Shown here: piece by piece, positions 18,211 to 26,133 of the stretch
How positions within the stretch are numbered: the first letter of the stretch is position 1
Layout of the letters: each line of letters begins with the position of its first letter
Assembly (NCBI RefSeq): GCF_014636865.1
Contig: NZ_BMER01000001.1
Location: 1,476,718 to 1,540,717, forward strand
Source of the DNA: Parapedobacter pyrenivorans
Lineage (GTDB): Bacteria; Bacteroidota; Bacteroidia; Sphingobacteriales; Sphingobacteriaceae
Length of the DNA stretch: 64,000 nt
Direction: 5' to 3'
Program-made: the position numbers and the translations under genes
The notes under the pieces: model-generated
Told to the model about the DNA's origin: nothing
Seen by the model: the letters and a program-made list of their open reading frames with translations, nothing else
Databases searched by the model: none

Positions 18211-18780
18211 ATGAACGACAAATTAATGGCAAGAAGCGGTGGTAAATGCGAATTGTGCCAAAAAGAAGCGGACGTAGTGGTCCATCACATATTGCCTGAT
18301 ACGTATGCCGATAATGAGGTGGTCGTGTGCAAGTCCCTGGTCGGCCAGGTTGAAGGTACTGAGCCTCTCAATCCTGAAGCGTGGCGTTTCCTTCCCGATG
18401 CGATGTGGAGCGAAGTGCCCGCCGTACAAGTGCTGGCATGGCGTATGCTGAACCGCCTGAAAGACGAAGCTTGGGCTTCCGACGCATTGGATATCCTTTA
18501 CCTCGACGACGATATGCTGGAATGGGCAAAGGCCCTCGGTGAACAGGGAGAAGCCCGTGAAGCCGTCGTGCACAAAGACGCCAATGGCAACATTCTCCAA
18601 AACGGCGATTCTGTGGTGATTACCAAAACTCTCGATGTGAAGGGTAGCAGCTTAAGCGCCAAACTGGGCACAGTGGTTAAAAACATTCGCTTGGTGGAAG
18701 ATAATCCAGAGCAGATAGAAGGCAGGGTAGACGGGCAGCTGATTGTTATTTTAACGAAGTACTTGCGGAAGCAAAACTAG
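18211..18780 (+). CDS. PhnA/YjdM domain protein with N-terminal Cys motif
   Basis: A 189-residue cytoplasmic protein. The start at 18211 (MNDKLMARSGGKCELC) is chosen because the frame further upstream overlaps cydB and the -7 box. Residues 13-40 hold CELC and a third Cys after VVHHILPDTYADNEVVVC, a zinc-ribbon or HNH-like knuckle. The C-terminal 70 residues are the YjdM/PhnA domain (VVHKDANGNILQNGDSVVITKTLDVKGSS...GTVVKNIRL). Despite the name, PhnA-family proteins are not needed for phosphonate breakdown in E. coli and their role is uncertain. A strong hairpin follows. Confidence 0.88.
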   Translation: MNDKLMARSGGKCELCQKEADVVVHHILPDTYADNEVVVCKSLVGQVEGTEPLNPEAWRFLPDAMWSEVPAVQVLAWRMLNRLKDEAWASDALDILYLDDDMLEWAKALGEQGEAREAVVHKDANGNILQNGDSVVITKTLDVKGSSLSAKLGTVVKNIRLVEDNPEQIEGRVDGQLIVILTKYLRKQN

Positions 18781-18812
18781 TCGTCTCGTAATGCTTTCGA
18801 TAAAGGAATATA

Positions 18813-18838
18813 GGCGTGCCTTATGCACGCCCATTTTC
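18813..18838 (+). terminator. Intrinsic terminator after the PhnA/YjdM gene
   Basis: GGCGTGC-CTTAT-GCACGCC forms a perfect 7-bp GC-rich stem (18813-18831) followed by CATTTT. It lies between two convergent genes and could serve the rightward transcript. Confidence 0.65.
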
Positions 18839-18886
18839 GATTAAATGACAGCTACCGCAAGGCATTCAACAGAAAACCTTGATGAG

Positions 18887-19648
18887 TTATTTATAAAGGT
18901 AGGTGGTTCGGGATTCTTTGCCATCTTCATCTTTCTCCACCGCTGAGGAAGGGTAGCCCGTGGCCGCATATTGATAAGCATACGTACTGATGAACGACCC
19001 GAGGCCGGTAATGTCCAACTTGCTTTCAATGATCTCGTTTTCACTGGAGAAGACACCGAACAAATCGGGAATAACAAGGTAGTCGAAACGAGCCGCACTG
19101 AATGGTGATTTCTTGTTGCCGTATTTCCATGTCAGTTGCAGTTCGCTGTTATCACTGGTTAATGCTACCCGCGTTAAGTTCTTGCCGGTATAGCTAAGCG
19201 TATAGATAGATTCTTCGCCCGACTCGTTGGAGAAGCGCATTGTACTGACCTTACCGTTCGCTGTTTCGTAGGCAACGGCTGTTTCGAACTCCAATTCGGG
19301 ATTTGCCGGATAGGTCAAAACGGAAGTTGCGCTTAAAGGAATACCGGTGTTGCTATAGGTGATTTCGAATACCTGTTTAGCGCCCTCCGACTCGAGTTCA
19401 AACTTTATGGGATTGTCATTGCCATCATAAGTCACCTTACTGTGATAATTATCCTCTTCGCTATTGTACGCAACGAGGCGGTTTTTGTCGTCGTAAAGCA
19501 ATGTGTAGGTACTGGATACACCATCTGTCGTGGTCATATAACGTTGGAGGTATTTTGTTGTGTTTGATAGCGATTCACGCTCGCGGTCTTTTTTGCAACC
19601 TGAGGCCACGACAAGGCAGATCAAACTGAATAGGAACGTTTGTTTCAT
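18887..19648 (-). CDS. Lipoprotein with RHS/YD-like repeats
   Basis: A 253-residue lipoprotein: MKQTFLFSLICLVVASGC with lipobox Cys at 18. The mature part consists of short beta-hairpin repeats of the RHS/YD kind (YTLLYDDKNRLVAYN, SKVTYDGNDNPIKFE, FEITYSNTGIPLSA, YTLSYTGKNLTRVAL) and ends YAYQYAATGYPSSAVEKDEDGKESRTTYLYK. Such DUF4595-like proteins are common surface lipoproteins in Bacteroidota with unknown ligands. It has an exact -7 box 26 bp upstream (19674-19681) and is a single-gene unit. Confidence 0.82.
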   Translation of the reverse strand: MKQTFLFSLICLVVASGCKKDRERESLSNTTKYLQRYMTTTDGVSSTYTLLYDDKNRLVAYNSEEDNYHSKVTYDGNDNPIKFELESEGAKQVFEITYSNTGIPLSATSVLTYPANPELEFETAVAYETANGKVSTMRFSNESGEESIYTLSYTGKNLTRVALTSDNSELQLTWKYGNKKSPFSAARFDYLVIPDLFGVFSSENEIIESKLDITGLGSFISTYAYQYAATGYPSSAVEKDEDGKESRTTYLYK

Positions 19649-19673
19649 TTGTTTGTACTTTGTTTTACATTGA

Positions 19674-19681
19674 CAAAATTA
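19674..19681 (-). promoter_or_regulatory. Bacteroidota -7 promoter box (TAATTTTG) for the RHS-like lipoprotein gene
   Basis: Read on the minus strand, TAATTTTG matches TAnnTTTG, about 26 bp before the start codon at 19648. Confidence 0.55.
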
Positions 19682-19767
19682 GTGCTTGTGAGCTGACAGT
19701 TTTTCGGGGTTGCTACGGGAACTTTCGCTTGCGCAGTATTACGTATTTCCGGCTGAATTGCTGTCAA

Positions 19768-20259
19768 TTATTGTGCAGATATGCAAGTTTGACAAAGTGA
19801 CGTGTTGGCAATGGTGCATGTTGCCGTTAATCCCACACCGAAATTTTTAGGCAGCCGCTCAACACCGAAAATAGCCCTAGAATGCCGGCCCTTATCTGCT
19901 AGGACTTGTACGAATAGATCAGAGGCTCCATCGGCCAGCCGGGCTCCCTCATCCCATCCGGCTGTCGCTTGGTAGTAAATGTCAAGGTGGTTTAATCCCA
20001 CGAGCTGGTCTATTGATGAGATGGTGCTTATTTGAGACAATACGTTCAGCGAGCAGATACCGAGGGCGTTATATCCATCGCGGGTCGACAATTCTCCGCC
20101 GAGCCTACCCTGATAATGATACTGATCGTTCAATATGGGAAATTGAATAGCAATATAAGCTACATCATTCCTGATATTTATGGATACGTAGTTTCCACCG
20201 GGTGCAGTAGGGGTAGGGAGATCAAGATCGAGCTTTTTGAGTTTTTCTAGAAAATTCAT
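19768..20259 (-). CDS. RidA/YjgF-family protein
   Basis: A 163-residue cytoplasmic protein similar over its whole length to the RidA subgroup once annotated as chorismate-mutase-like endoribonuclease L-PSP. The recognisable pattern is LEKLKKLDLDLPTPTAPGGNYV, AIQFPI (in place of the usual SGQLP), GRLGGELSTRDGYNAL, CSLNVLSQI, then GASDLFVQVLADKGRHSRAIFGVERLP. RidA proteins deaminate reactive enamine/imine intermediates or act as related hydrolases. The usual catalytic Arg region appears as GRHSRAIFGV. The extreme C terminus carries three cysteines (TATC...LCQTC), unusual for the family. It has its own promoter region and no operon partner. Confidence 0.82.
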   Translation of the reverse strand: MNFLEKLKKLDLDLPTPTAPGGNYVSINIRNDVAYIAIQFPILNDQYHYQGRLGGELSTRDGYNALGICSLNVLSQISTISSIDQLVGLNHLDIYYQATAGWDEGARLADGASDLFVQVLADKGRHSRAIFGVERLPKNFGVGLTATCTIANTSLCQTCISAQ

Positions 20260-20436
20260 ATCGAGTGTTATTTAATTGACGAAACTAGTTAAGGTTCTTC
20301 TCCCTTTTTTCGGGGGCAATACCTTAGTTTTAGCTTACGTAATACTACTAGACAATACGTTTATCTGCATATTATGCTTTTTATCTTCGTGTATGGTGGT
20401 TTGACGGCTTTCATCCAATCGAATCGCCGTGCTTAC

Positions 20437-20444
20437 TAGCTTTG
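20437..20444 (+). promoter_or_regulatory. Bacteroidota -7 promoter box (TAGCTTTG) for the methyltransferase-like gene
   Basis: TAGCTTTG is an exact TAnnTTTG match ending only 7 bp before the ATG at 20452. The predicted start of transcription coincides almost with the start codon, so the message may be leaderless. Confidence 0.5.
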
Positions 20445-20451
20445 ACACCTT

Positions 20452-21285
20452 ATGAGACGAATACACCTATTTGAGTTTGAAGATTTATCTTGGTTTCCGA
20501 AATGGCTCCGCGATTACGGTACGGATTTCCTCCGGGCCATCGCTGACCAGGCGGACTATTACGAGCATTTGGTTCCGATTATCAAACAGGCGTTGGAACG
20601 AACTAGGCAAACAACCTGTATTGATATTGCTTCCGGCGGCGGCGGTGGATGGGAAAAGATGCTCCAGCGCTTAATCCCCGATGTACCTGACATCCGGGTG
20701 GTGCTGACTGATTTTTTTCCGAATAAAGACGCGTTCGATTACCTCGCACAGCAATTTCCAAACAATATTTCGTACTACGCCAAGCCGGTAAATGCGTTGA
20801 AGGTACCCCATGAACTGAAGGGGTTGCGGACACAATTCGTATCGTTTCATCATTTTCCACCCCACCAAGCCCAGCGTTTAATAAGTAATGCGGTGCTACA
20901 GCAATCGCCCATCTTGATCGTGGAAGCGCAGGAAAGAAGTCTGTTTACCTTGTTGAAGTTTTTGATCCTGTCGCCGCTGAGCGTATGGTGGCTCACGCCA
21001 CGTATCCGCCCATTTAAATGGCGTAGGTTACTTTTCACGTATTTGATTCCCATCATACCGGCATACCTACTATGGGATGGGTTGGTAAGTGTGTGCCGCA
21101 CGTACAGGGCCAACGAAATGCTCGATTTTGCACACCACGCTGATGTCGACCGGCGCTACCTCTGGGAGGTCGGCAGGATTACCGATAAATTGCTGCCCGT
21201 TACCTACCTGCTGGGGTATCCCGTTAACCGTCCGAGCGATCGCACGGGCGGTCAAAATATGAGCTCTTTTACGGCTGGGAGGTAA
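20452..21285 (+). CDS. Class I SAM-dependent methyltransferase-like protein
   Basis: A 277-residue protein beginning RRIHLFEFEDLSWFPKWLRDY. The segment TCIDIASGGGGGWEKML at about 52-68 is a motif I-like glycine loop. VVLTDFFPN follows as a motif II-like acidic end. FVSFHHFPPHQAQRLISNAV then takes the place of the post-II/III motifs, and LIVEAQERS follows. Residues 165-215 are hydrophobic (LLKFLILSPLSVWWLTP, LLFTYLIPIIPAYLLWD) and may lie at the membrane. The substrate is unknown. The gene's last 34 bp overlap, tail to tail, the end of the LytTR regulator gene on the other strand. Confidence 0.78.
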   Translation: MRRIHLFEFEDLSWFPKWLRDYGTDFLRAIADQADYYEHLVPIIKQALERTRQTTCIDIASGGGGGWEKMLQRLIPDVPDIRVVLTDFFPNKDAFDYLAQQFPNNISYYAKPVNALKVPHELKGLRTQFVSFHHFPPHQAQRLISNAVLQQSPILIVEAQERSLFTLLKFLILSPLSVWWLTPRIRPFKWRRLLFTYLIPIIPAYLLWDGLVSVCRTYRANEMLDFAHHADVDRRYLWEVGRITDKLLPVTYLLGYPVNRPSDRTGGQNMSSFTAGR

Positions 21286-21980
21286 TTGCGGCCCACGTTG
21301 ATTTCGATTGCATTCGGCAGTGATACGAAAAGCTTGCTGATGTCGCGGTACAGCTCTTGGATGTGATCGATATTAATAATGTAGGAGCGATGGATTCGGA
21401 TAAAATATTGGGGATTCAACTTACGTTCGAGCTGGCCGATACCGGTGGTACTCAGGTAGGATTCTCCGTTTAGCATATGAATCCATGTGTAATCTTTGTC
21501 GGCTTTCAGGTGGGTGATTTTATTGATGGGTATGCTGGTCAAACGATGGCCCTTTTCTACCAGGATCCGCGCCGGATAGTTGGCTGGTGAATCGCTCGGA
21601 CTGTCTTTTTTGCGGGCGGCTTCACACCGATGATCAAAACGCTGCAGTGCGAGCTTTACGCGTCCAGCCGTCAACGGCTTGATGAGGTAGTCAATGGCTT
21701 GATATTCGAATGCTGCTGCTGCATCTTGTGCAGACGCCGATGTCAAGATAACCGATGGTTGGTGTTCGACAGCGTCCAAGACTTCAAAGCCGTTTTTCCC
21801 CGGAAGTTTGACATCCATGAATACAAGATCCGGCTGCAGCGCGTTGATGTACTTTTCGGCTTCCAAGCCGTTGCAGCATTCCCAAAATACAAACGGGTAG
21901 GGCTGGCAGCTGATGTTTTCCCGAAGCCAATGTCTGGCGGAATGATCGCTATCTACAATCAATACGGTCTGTTTTCCCAT
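21252..21980 (-). CDS. LytTR-family response regulator
   Basis: A 242-residue regulator. The receiver domain (1-120) has DSD near the N terminus, the phospho-acceptor Asp56 in LVFMDVKLPG, the conserved Ser/Thr in VILTSAS and Lys in YLIKPL. The LytTR DNA-binding domain (140-240) shows ITHLKADKDYTWIHMLNGESYLSTTGIGQLE and FIRIHRSYIINIDHI. These proteins usually pair with a LytS/YehU-type sensor, but no such kinase is adjacent, so it is an orphan here. It is divergent from the Crp/Fnr gene, with a 14-bp palindrome in the shared region. A -7 box lies at 22008-22015. Its end overlaps the convergent methyltransferase-like gene. Confidence 0.92.
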   Translation of the reverse strand: MGKQTVLIVDSDHSARHWLRENISCQPYPFVFWECCNGLEAEKYINALQPDLVFMDVKLPGKNGFEVLDAVEHQPSVILTSASAQDAAAAFEYQAIDYLIKPLTAGRVKLALQRFDHRCEAARKKDSPSDSPANYPARILVEKGHRLTSIPINKITHLKADKDYTWIHMLNGESYLSTTGIGQLERKLNPQYFIRIHRSYIINIDHIQELYRDISKLFVSLPNAIEINVGRNYLPAVKELIF

Positions 21981-22007
21981 GGTTGTCTATTCGTTATCAT
22001 AACAGTA

Positions 22008-22015
22008 CAAAGTTA
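22008..22015 (-). promoter_or_regulatory. Bacteroidota -7 promoter box (TAACTTTG) for the LytTR regulator gene
   Basis: On the minus strand TAACTTTG matches TAnnTTTG, 28 bp before the start codon at 21980. The palindrome at 22038-22051 lies about 23 bp upstream of it, over the -33 region. Confidence 0.55.
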
Positions 22016-22037
22016 TCGGCTGCGATCATTCCATAAC

Positions 22038-22051
22038 CTGACATATGTCAG
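22038..22051. promoter_or_regulatory. Perfect 14-bp palindrome, candidate operator between divergent regulator genes
   Basis: CTGACATATGTCAG is a perfect inverted repeat in the 138-bp gap between the LytTR regulator (leftward) and the Crp/Fnr regulator (rightward). It sits over the -33 region of the LytTR gene. A dimeric regulator, possibly the neighbouring Crp/Fnr protein, could bind here. The half-site TGAC differs from classic TGTGA. Confidence 0.5.
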
Positions 22052-22118
22052 AAATTGCGATATGATTGGTTTTTTTGTATTTTAGTGTCGTACTAGGCTG
22101 AAAATAACCTGCTTGTTG

Positions 22119-22718
22119 ATGACACCACGGAAACTTTTTGAAAATGCCTGCCACTTTGCGCAACAATATGGCGTGCTGTTCACGCCTGATGAATTCAACA
22201 TCATCAGTTCACACACGCGGCATGAGATCCTACCACCGCATACGGTGATTATGGAGCAGGGCAAAGCGGTCAACACACTATATTTCCTGAATAGCGGCAT
22301 CGCGCGTTTATACCGGATAGAAAAGGGTGTCGATCATACGTTGGGGATTGTTTCGACGAATTACTTTTTGTCCACACCACTGTACCTCCAAAGTGGGCAG
22401 TTATCTACCTGTGCGTTGGAGTCGCTCACAGAGATCGATGTCTTGGTATGGGATAAGGAAAATGCACTGTCACTAAAAGGAGCGATACCGCGGATGTATG
22501 ACCTAGAGCTGGCGATCATGGACCGGTTGTTGGCGTGGTTGCAAGACAACCAGATAGATGCGATATGCATGACAGCGGAAGAGCGGTATAAGAAAATAAT
22601 GGAAACCCAGCCGGAGGTGATCCGGCAGGTTCCCCTGAAATATATTGCTTCACTTTTGGCGATTCACCAAGACAGCCTCAGCCGGATCCGAAAGACGCTT
22701 GGGCAGAAGCAAGATTAG
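22119..22718 (+). CDS. Crp/Fnr-family transcriptional regulator
   Basis: A 199-residue regulator starting MTPRKLFENACHFAQQYG. Two upstream TTG codons are in frame, but the ATG at 22119 is the natural start. Residues 25-120 form a cyclic-nucleotide-binding-like beta-roll (LPPHTVIMEQGKAVNTLYFLNSGIARLYRI...GIVSTNYFLS). The C-terminal segment VIRQVPLKYIASLLAIHQDSLSRIRKTLG is the helix-turn-helix. There are no Fnr-type cysteine clusters, so oxygen sensing by an iron-sulphur cluster is unlikely. This small type is common in Bacteroidota and its effectors are mostly unknown. Confidence 0.9.
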   Translation: MTPRKLFENACHFAQQYGVLFTPDEFNIISSHTRHEILPPHTVIMEQGKAVNTLYFLNSGIARLYRIEKGVDHTLGIVSTNYFLSTPLYLQSGQLSTCALESLTEIDVLVWDKENALSLKGAIPRMYDLELAIMDRLLAWLQDNQIDAICMTAEERYKKIMETQPEVIRQVPLKYIASLLAIHQDSLSRIRKTLGQKQD

Positions 22719-22742
22719 GATGGTAGTTATGGGGCTCCGTAA

Positions 22743-23372
22743 TCAAATCAATCCCCGTAGGTAGGCCTCTTTTACCAAACCAGCTGAATTCCTGATGTTC
22801 AATTTATGATTCAGGCTGTGTCGGTGTGATTCTACGGTACGAACGCTCAAAAATAACTTATCGGCGATTTCCTGATTGGAGTATTCGTTAGCGACCAATG
22901 CAAGGATTTCATTTTCGCGCTTGGTCAACTTCACCTCCACGGATGTGCGTTTGCCAGTAAGGGTTTGCCGCAAAATCGCTTGTTCGATTTGGCGATCCAA
23001 GAATTGCTGCCCACGGGCAACGGTATCGATGGCCGCCAGCAGGTTACTTTTATCCGTGCCTTTCAGCAGGTACCCGCTGGCGCCGTTGCGTATCATTTTA
23101 CGGACATAAACCACTTCGTCGTGATTGGTGAGCGCAATGATATGCAATGTAGGGTGTTTTTTAAGTACGGCGGTGCATAACTCAATGCCGTTGGTGTCCG
23201 GTAGCTCGATGTCGAGCAACAGCACATCAGGTACAGCTTGTTCCAATTCGGCCATCAATTGTTTGCCGTCAGTAGCGGTAAACAAGATCGGGTAAGCAGG
23301 CTGATCGCTCAACATATGAGCCAATCCACTGATGATGAGCGAATGGTCATCTACAATTCCAAGGGTAATCAT
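22743..23372 (-). CDS. NarL/FixJ-family response regulator
   Basis: A 209-residue regulator starting MITLGIVDDHSLIISGL. The open frame runs 80 codons further but overlaps the kinase gene and is not homologous. The receiver has the DD pair at 8-9, Asp54 in VLLLDIELPDTNG, Thr in IALTNHDE, and Lys in GYLLKGT. The LuxR-type helix-turn-helix is at about 145-200 (LTKRENEILALVANEYSNQEIADKLFLSVRTVESHR). It lies 76 bp after the TPR histidine kinase gene and is its expected partner: the kinase phosphorylates Asp54 and the regulator then binds target promoters. Confidence 0.93.
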   Translation of the reverse strand: MITLGIVDDHSLIISGLAHMLSDQPAYPILFTATDGKQLMAELEQAVPDVLLLDIELPDTNGIELCTAVLKKHPTLHIIALTNHDEVVYVRKMIRNGASGYLLKGTDKSNLLAAIDTVARGQQFLDRQIEQAILRQTLTGKRTSVEVKLTKRENEILALVANEYSNQEIADKLFLSVRTVESHRHSLNHKLNIRNSAGLVKEAYLRGLI

Positions 23373-23448
23373 AACAGGTATTCTCCAAAGCTTGTGCAAA
23401 ATAACTAAAAATCGACCACCCGCCATCCGTGGTACTACGGAAAGTTGA

Positions 23449-25392
23449 TTAACCGTAGGTTCGAACCTCGGCTCCCTCCCGCTTGACAGGACGGTGGTTA
23501 TCCGTTCCGATTTCGATGTAAATAGATGTTCCTTTCCCCGGCGCGGAACGGATTTCATAGGTGCCGCCCACGAGTTGTATCCGGGAAGATAAATTCTTGA
23601 GCCCGATACCATCCGCTGTCAACTGTTCGGGGTCGAATCCCTTTCCATTGTCTTCGATGGTAATCGCGAGACGGTTACCTCCATCGACCACCTGTACAAT
23701 ACCCTCGGTGGCATCGGCATGTTTCACCATATTGGTTACGGACTCTTGTACGATGCGGTATAGGAGGAGCTCGGCCTTCTTGTCCAATTGGGGTATCGCT
23801 CCTATGATGTAGCATTCCAATTGCAATCCGGGTCGGCGTATTCTTTGGCAAAATTCCTGTATGGCATAGGCGAACCCCTCGGTGAGTACGATTTCCGGTG
23901 CGAGATTGTGTGAGATGTTTCGAATTTCTTGCACAGCTGATTCAATGAGCTGACCGATGTGCAACTGCGGTATCGGATGGCCATCAGCTAATGCATTGAC
24001 CTGTAGCTTCGCCGCCGAAAGAATGCTGGCTACACCGTCGTGCAGCTCCCTGGCCGTCCTTGCCCGCTCTTCCTCTTCGCCTTTAAGCTGCGCTTCCAGC
24101 AATCGGTTTTCCTGTTTGGAAGCTTCGGTCCTTCGCTTTTGCTGGCTGATGAGCCGACTGGACATAAGCAATAAAACCAAGAGGAGGACCAATGCAACAG
24201 CCAGGACAATCCATTTGTTTTTGCGGTCGAGCTGAGCCTGTTGTTCGCTGATCTTCAGCGCTTGTTCGGCTATCGATTTTTCTTTCTCCGCTGCTTGGTA
24301 TTTTACCTCCAACTCTTGGATGGTTTGCTGTGTTTCCCGGTTCAAGAGGGAGTCGCTGAGGCGTTCGTACTGCTTGCGGAATTGAAGGGCTTGCCGATAA
24401 TTGCCCAGCCCTTCCTTGATTTCCGCGCCGGATAGGTAGAGCTCAATGAGCTTGGGTTTGGCAAGCTCTTCCCTGGCCAAGACGAGCGCCTTATCAAAAT
24501 AGGAACTTGCTTGATGGTATTGGCCCATATTCTTGTATACGGTGGCAATGCCAGACAGTACGTATACTTCGTTGCCGGGAGGTGCCTGTTGCAATAATAC
24601 CTCGGCTTTCTGATACGTTTCAAGGGCGAGCGGAAGGCGGTCTTGGCGGCGATAGATGTCGCTGAGATTGATGTAGGCGGTCAGTTTCGTTTGTACATCG
24701 CCATGGGACTGACCGATAGCAAGCAGTTGCAGGGCGTGCTGTTCTGCATCGGTGAGCTTGTTGGCCATCGCCTCGGCTACCAATATGTTTACCAGGCTCA
24801 TTGCCACGGCAACGGTGTCCTGTAGCTCTTCCGCAATCTCAAGTGATTTTAATCCATACTGCAACCCCTTGTCGATATCGTTCAAATCGAGGAGCAGTGA
24901 ACTGAGGTTGTTGTAGAATTTCCGGCGGTCCGATAAATCACGATGTGTGGGGTTTTCGATTCCGGACGATAGCTCCAGGGCTTTCATCAACGCTTCGGCG
25001 GCCTGCTTGAGCTTACCCTGTGCTTGGTATTGGAGGGCCATGTTGTTGTATCCATACGAAGCTTTCTGCTTATTGTTGACTTTGAGACTAGCCGCCAGCT
25101 GCTGTTTGGCAAGGGTGAGTGCTTCGTCATAGCGTACTTGTTGGTATAAAAAAACAGCATAATGACCCGCATAAGCAATCCGCCCGATATCGGAATCGAG
25201 CTCTTCCACCAGTTGGCCTGCTTTTTTGAAGTAATGTTCTGCCGAATCGGGAAAGCCTTGCGCTTGTTTTTCCTTTGCGATGTCGATGAGCGCAAAAACC
25301 CGTACGCTATCTGATTTGGCTTCCTGCGCCGAAAGATCAGCACACAATCCAAAAAGCAGTAATGATGAAAGCAGGTATGTAATCAGGTACAC
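23449..25392 (-). CDS. TPR-containing sensor histidine kinase (HisKA_3 type)
   Basis: A 647-residue membrane kinase. A signal peptide (LLSSLLLFGLCADLSAQ) is followed by TPR repeats in the periplasm, residues 35-330 (SYGYNNMALQYQAQGKLKQAAEALMKALEL; GIATVYKNMGQYHQASSYFDKAL). A coiled coil at 345-390 leads into one membrane helix near 391-412 (WIVLAVALVLLLVLLLM). The HisKA_3 dimerisation motif ARELHDGVASILSAAKLQV has its phospho-His at about 450. The ATP-binding domain ends with IEDNGKGFDPEQL and GIGLKNLSSRIQLVGG. This is the common Bacteroidota architecture in which periplasmic TPRs sense an unknown ligand. It is operonic with the NarL-type regulator. Confidence 0.93.
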   Translation of the reverse strand: MYLITYLLSSLLLFGLCADLSAQEAKSDSVRVFALIDIAKEKQAQGFPDSAEHYFKKAGQLVEELDSDIGRIAYAGHYAVFLYQQVRYDEALTLAKQQLAASLKVNNKQKASYGYNNMALQYQAQGKLKQAAEALMKALELSSGIENPTHRDLSDRRKFYNNLSSLLLDLNDIDKGLQYGLKSLEIAEELQDTVAVAMSLVNILVAEAMANKLTDAEQHALQLLAIGQSHGDVQTKLTAYINLSDIYRRQDRLPLALETYQKAEVLLQQAPPGNEVYVLSGIATVYKNMGQYHQASSYFDKALVLAREELAKPKLIELYLSGAEIKEGLGNYRQALQFRKQYERLSDSLLNRETQQTIQELEVKYQAAEKEKSIAEQALKISEQQAQLDRKNKWIVLAVALVLLLVLLLMSSRLISQQKRRTEASKQENRLLEAQLKGEEEERARTARELHDGVASILSAAKLQVNALADGHPIPQLHIGQLIESAVQEIRNISHNLAPEIVLTEGFAYAIQEFCQRIRRPGLQLECYIIGAIPQLDKKAELLLYRIVQESVTNMVKHADATEGIVQVVDGGNRLAITIEDNGKGFDPEQLTADGIGLKNLSSRIQLVGGTYEIRSAPGKGTSIYIEIGTDNHRPVKREGAEVRTYG

Positions 25393-25469
25393 GTTGGCCG
25401 TTTTTAGTCAACGTGTAGACGAAACAAGGACTGGAAATGTTACACACGCAACGATTTTTCATCCGATGC

Positions 25470-25958
25470 TTAGTTGCGTGGGGTCATTACCGCGGTGATG
25501 GTATGGGTACCGTGTGCCGATTCATGGCGCGAGGTTAAAACAATCTTCGTACTCGAGGCGGACGAGACGGTGGCTATCACGGGTTTATCGCTATGGTAGT
25601 GGTCCATCGTCACCGTTTTTGTCGATGCATCGTATGACCAAGTGCCGGTTTCTTCCTCATGTTCTTCCTCTTCGTCGCAACGCTCCGATCCGTGGTCCGT
25701 CAGGATAACACCGTCGCTCCGGTATTTGCTGACATCATCACGTTCACAAGGTTCCCGCAAGATGGTCAGGTCGGTATCCGGTTCGCCATCCATATCGACA
25801 TCAAGTGCGGGGTGGATGGTCGTCGATGTCAATACCCAATAGCGGTCACCAAAGGGTGCGGCTTGTGCGGTTGACATCGGTTTGTTAGGCCAGCTGGCGG
25901 CGGAAAGCATGGTTCCGATTGCTAGTAAGGTGGTCACGTGTACTGTCTTTATCTTCAT
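25470..25958 (-). CDS. Secreted protein, lipocalin-like, function unknown
   Basis: A 162-residue protein with a signal peptide (VTTLLAIGTMLSAASWPNKPMSTAQA). The mature part resembles the small lipocalin-like beta-barrels of Bacteroidota in pattern only: DRYWVLTSTTIHPALDVDMDG, then a cysteine/acidic stretch (SERCDEEEEHEEETGTWSYD), then KTVTMDHYHSDKPVIATVSS and KIVLTSRHESAHGTHTITAVM. The acidic run with two cysteines could bind metal ions; this is a guess. A -7 box lies at 25980-25987. It is monocistronic and divergent from the second LytTR regulator. Confidence 0.75.
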   Translation of the reverse strand: MKIKTVHVTTLLAIGTMLSAASWPNKPMSTAQAAPFGDRYWVLTSTTIHPALDVDMDGEPDTDLTILREPCERDDVSKYRSDGVILTDHGSERCDEEEEHEEETGTWSYDASTKTVTMDHYHSDKPVIATVSSASSTKIVLTSRHESAHGTHTITAVMTPRN

Positions 25959-25979
25959 TACTTGACTTGTTTATGCAAG

Positions 25980-25987
25980 CAAAAGTA
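25980..25987 (-). promoter_or_regulatory. Bacteroidota -7 promoter box (TACTTTTG) for the lipocalin-like gene
   Basis: On the minus strand TACTTTTG matches TAnnTTTG, 22 bp before the start codon at 25958. Confidence 0.5.
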
Positions 25988-26100
25988 GGTGTTTTCGCTC
26001 GGTGTCCAATCGGTGAGAGCCGGTAATCGGCTAAATTCAGTAGTAGTACGTAATCCCATTTTCGGCGGTAACTGCGCTATTTTAACACCAAACGCCAGCC

Positions 26101-26108
26101 TAGTTTTG
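26101..26108 (+). promoter_or_regulatory. Bacteroidota -7 promoter box (TAGTTTTG) for the second LytTR regulator gene
   Basis: TAGTTTTG matches TAnnTTTG, 26 bp before the start codon at 26134. The expected leader is about 20 bases. Confidence 0.55.
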
Positions 26109-26133
26109 CATCTACTTACTAGTTCGAAAAAAG

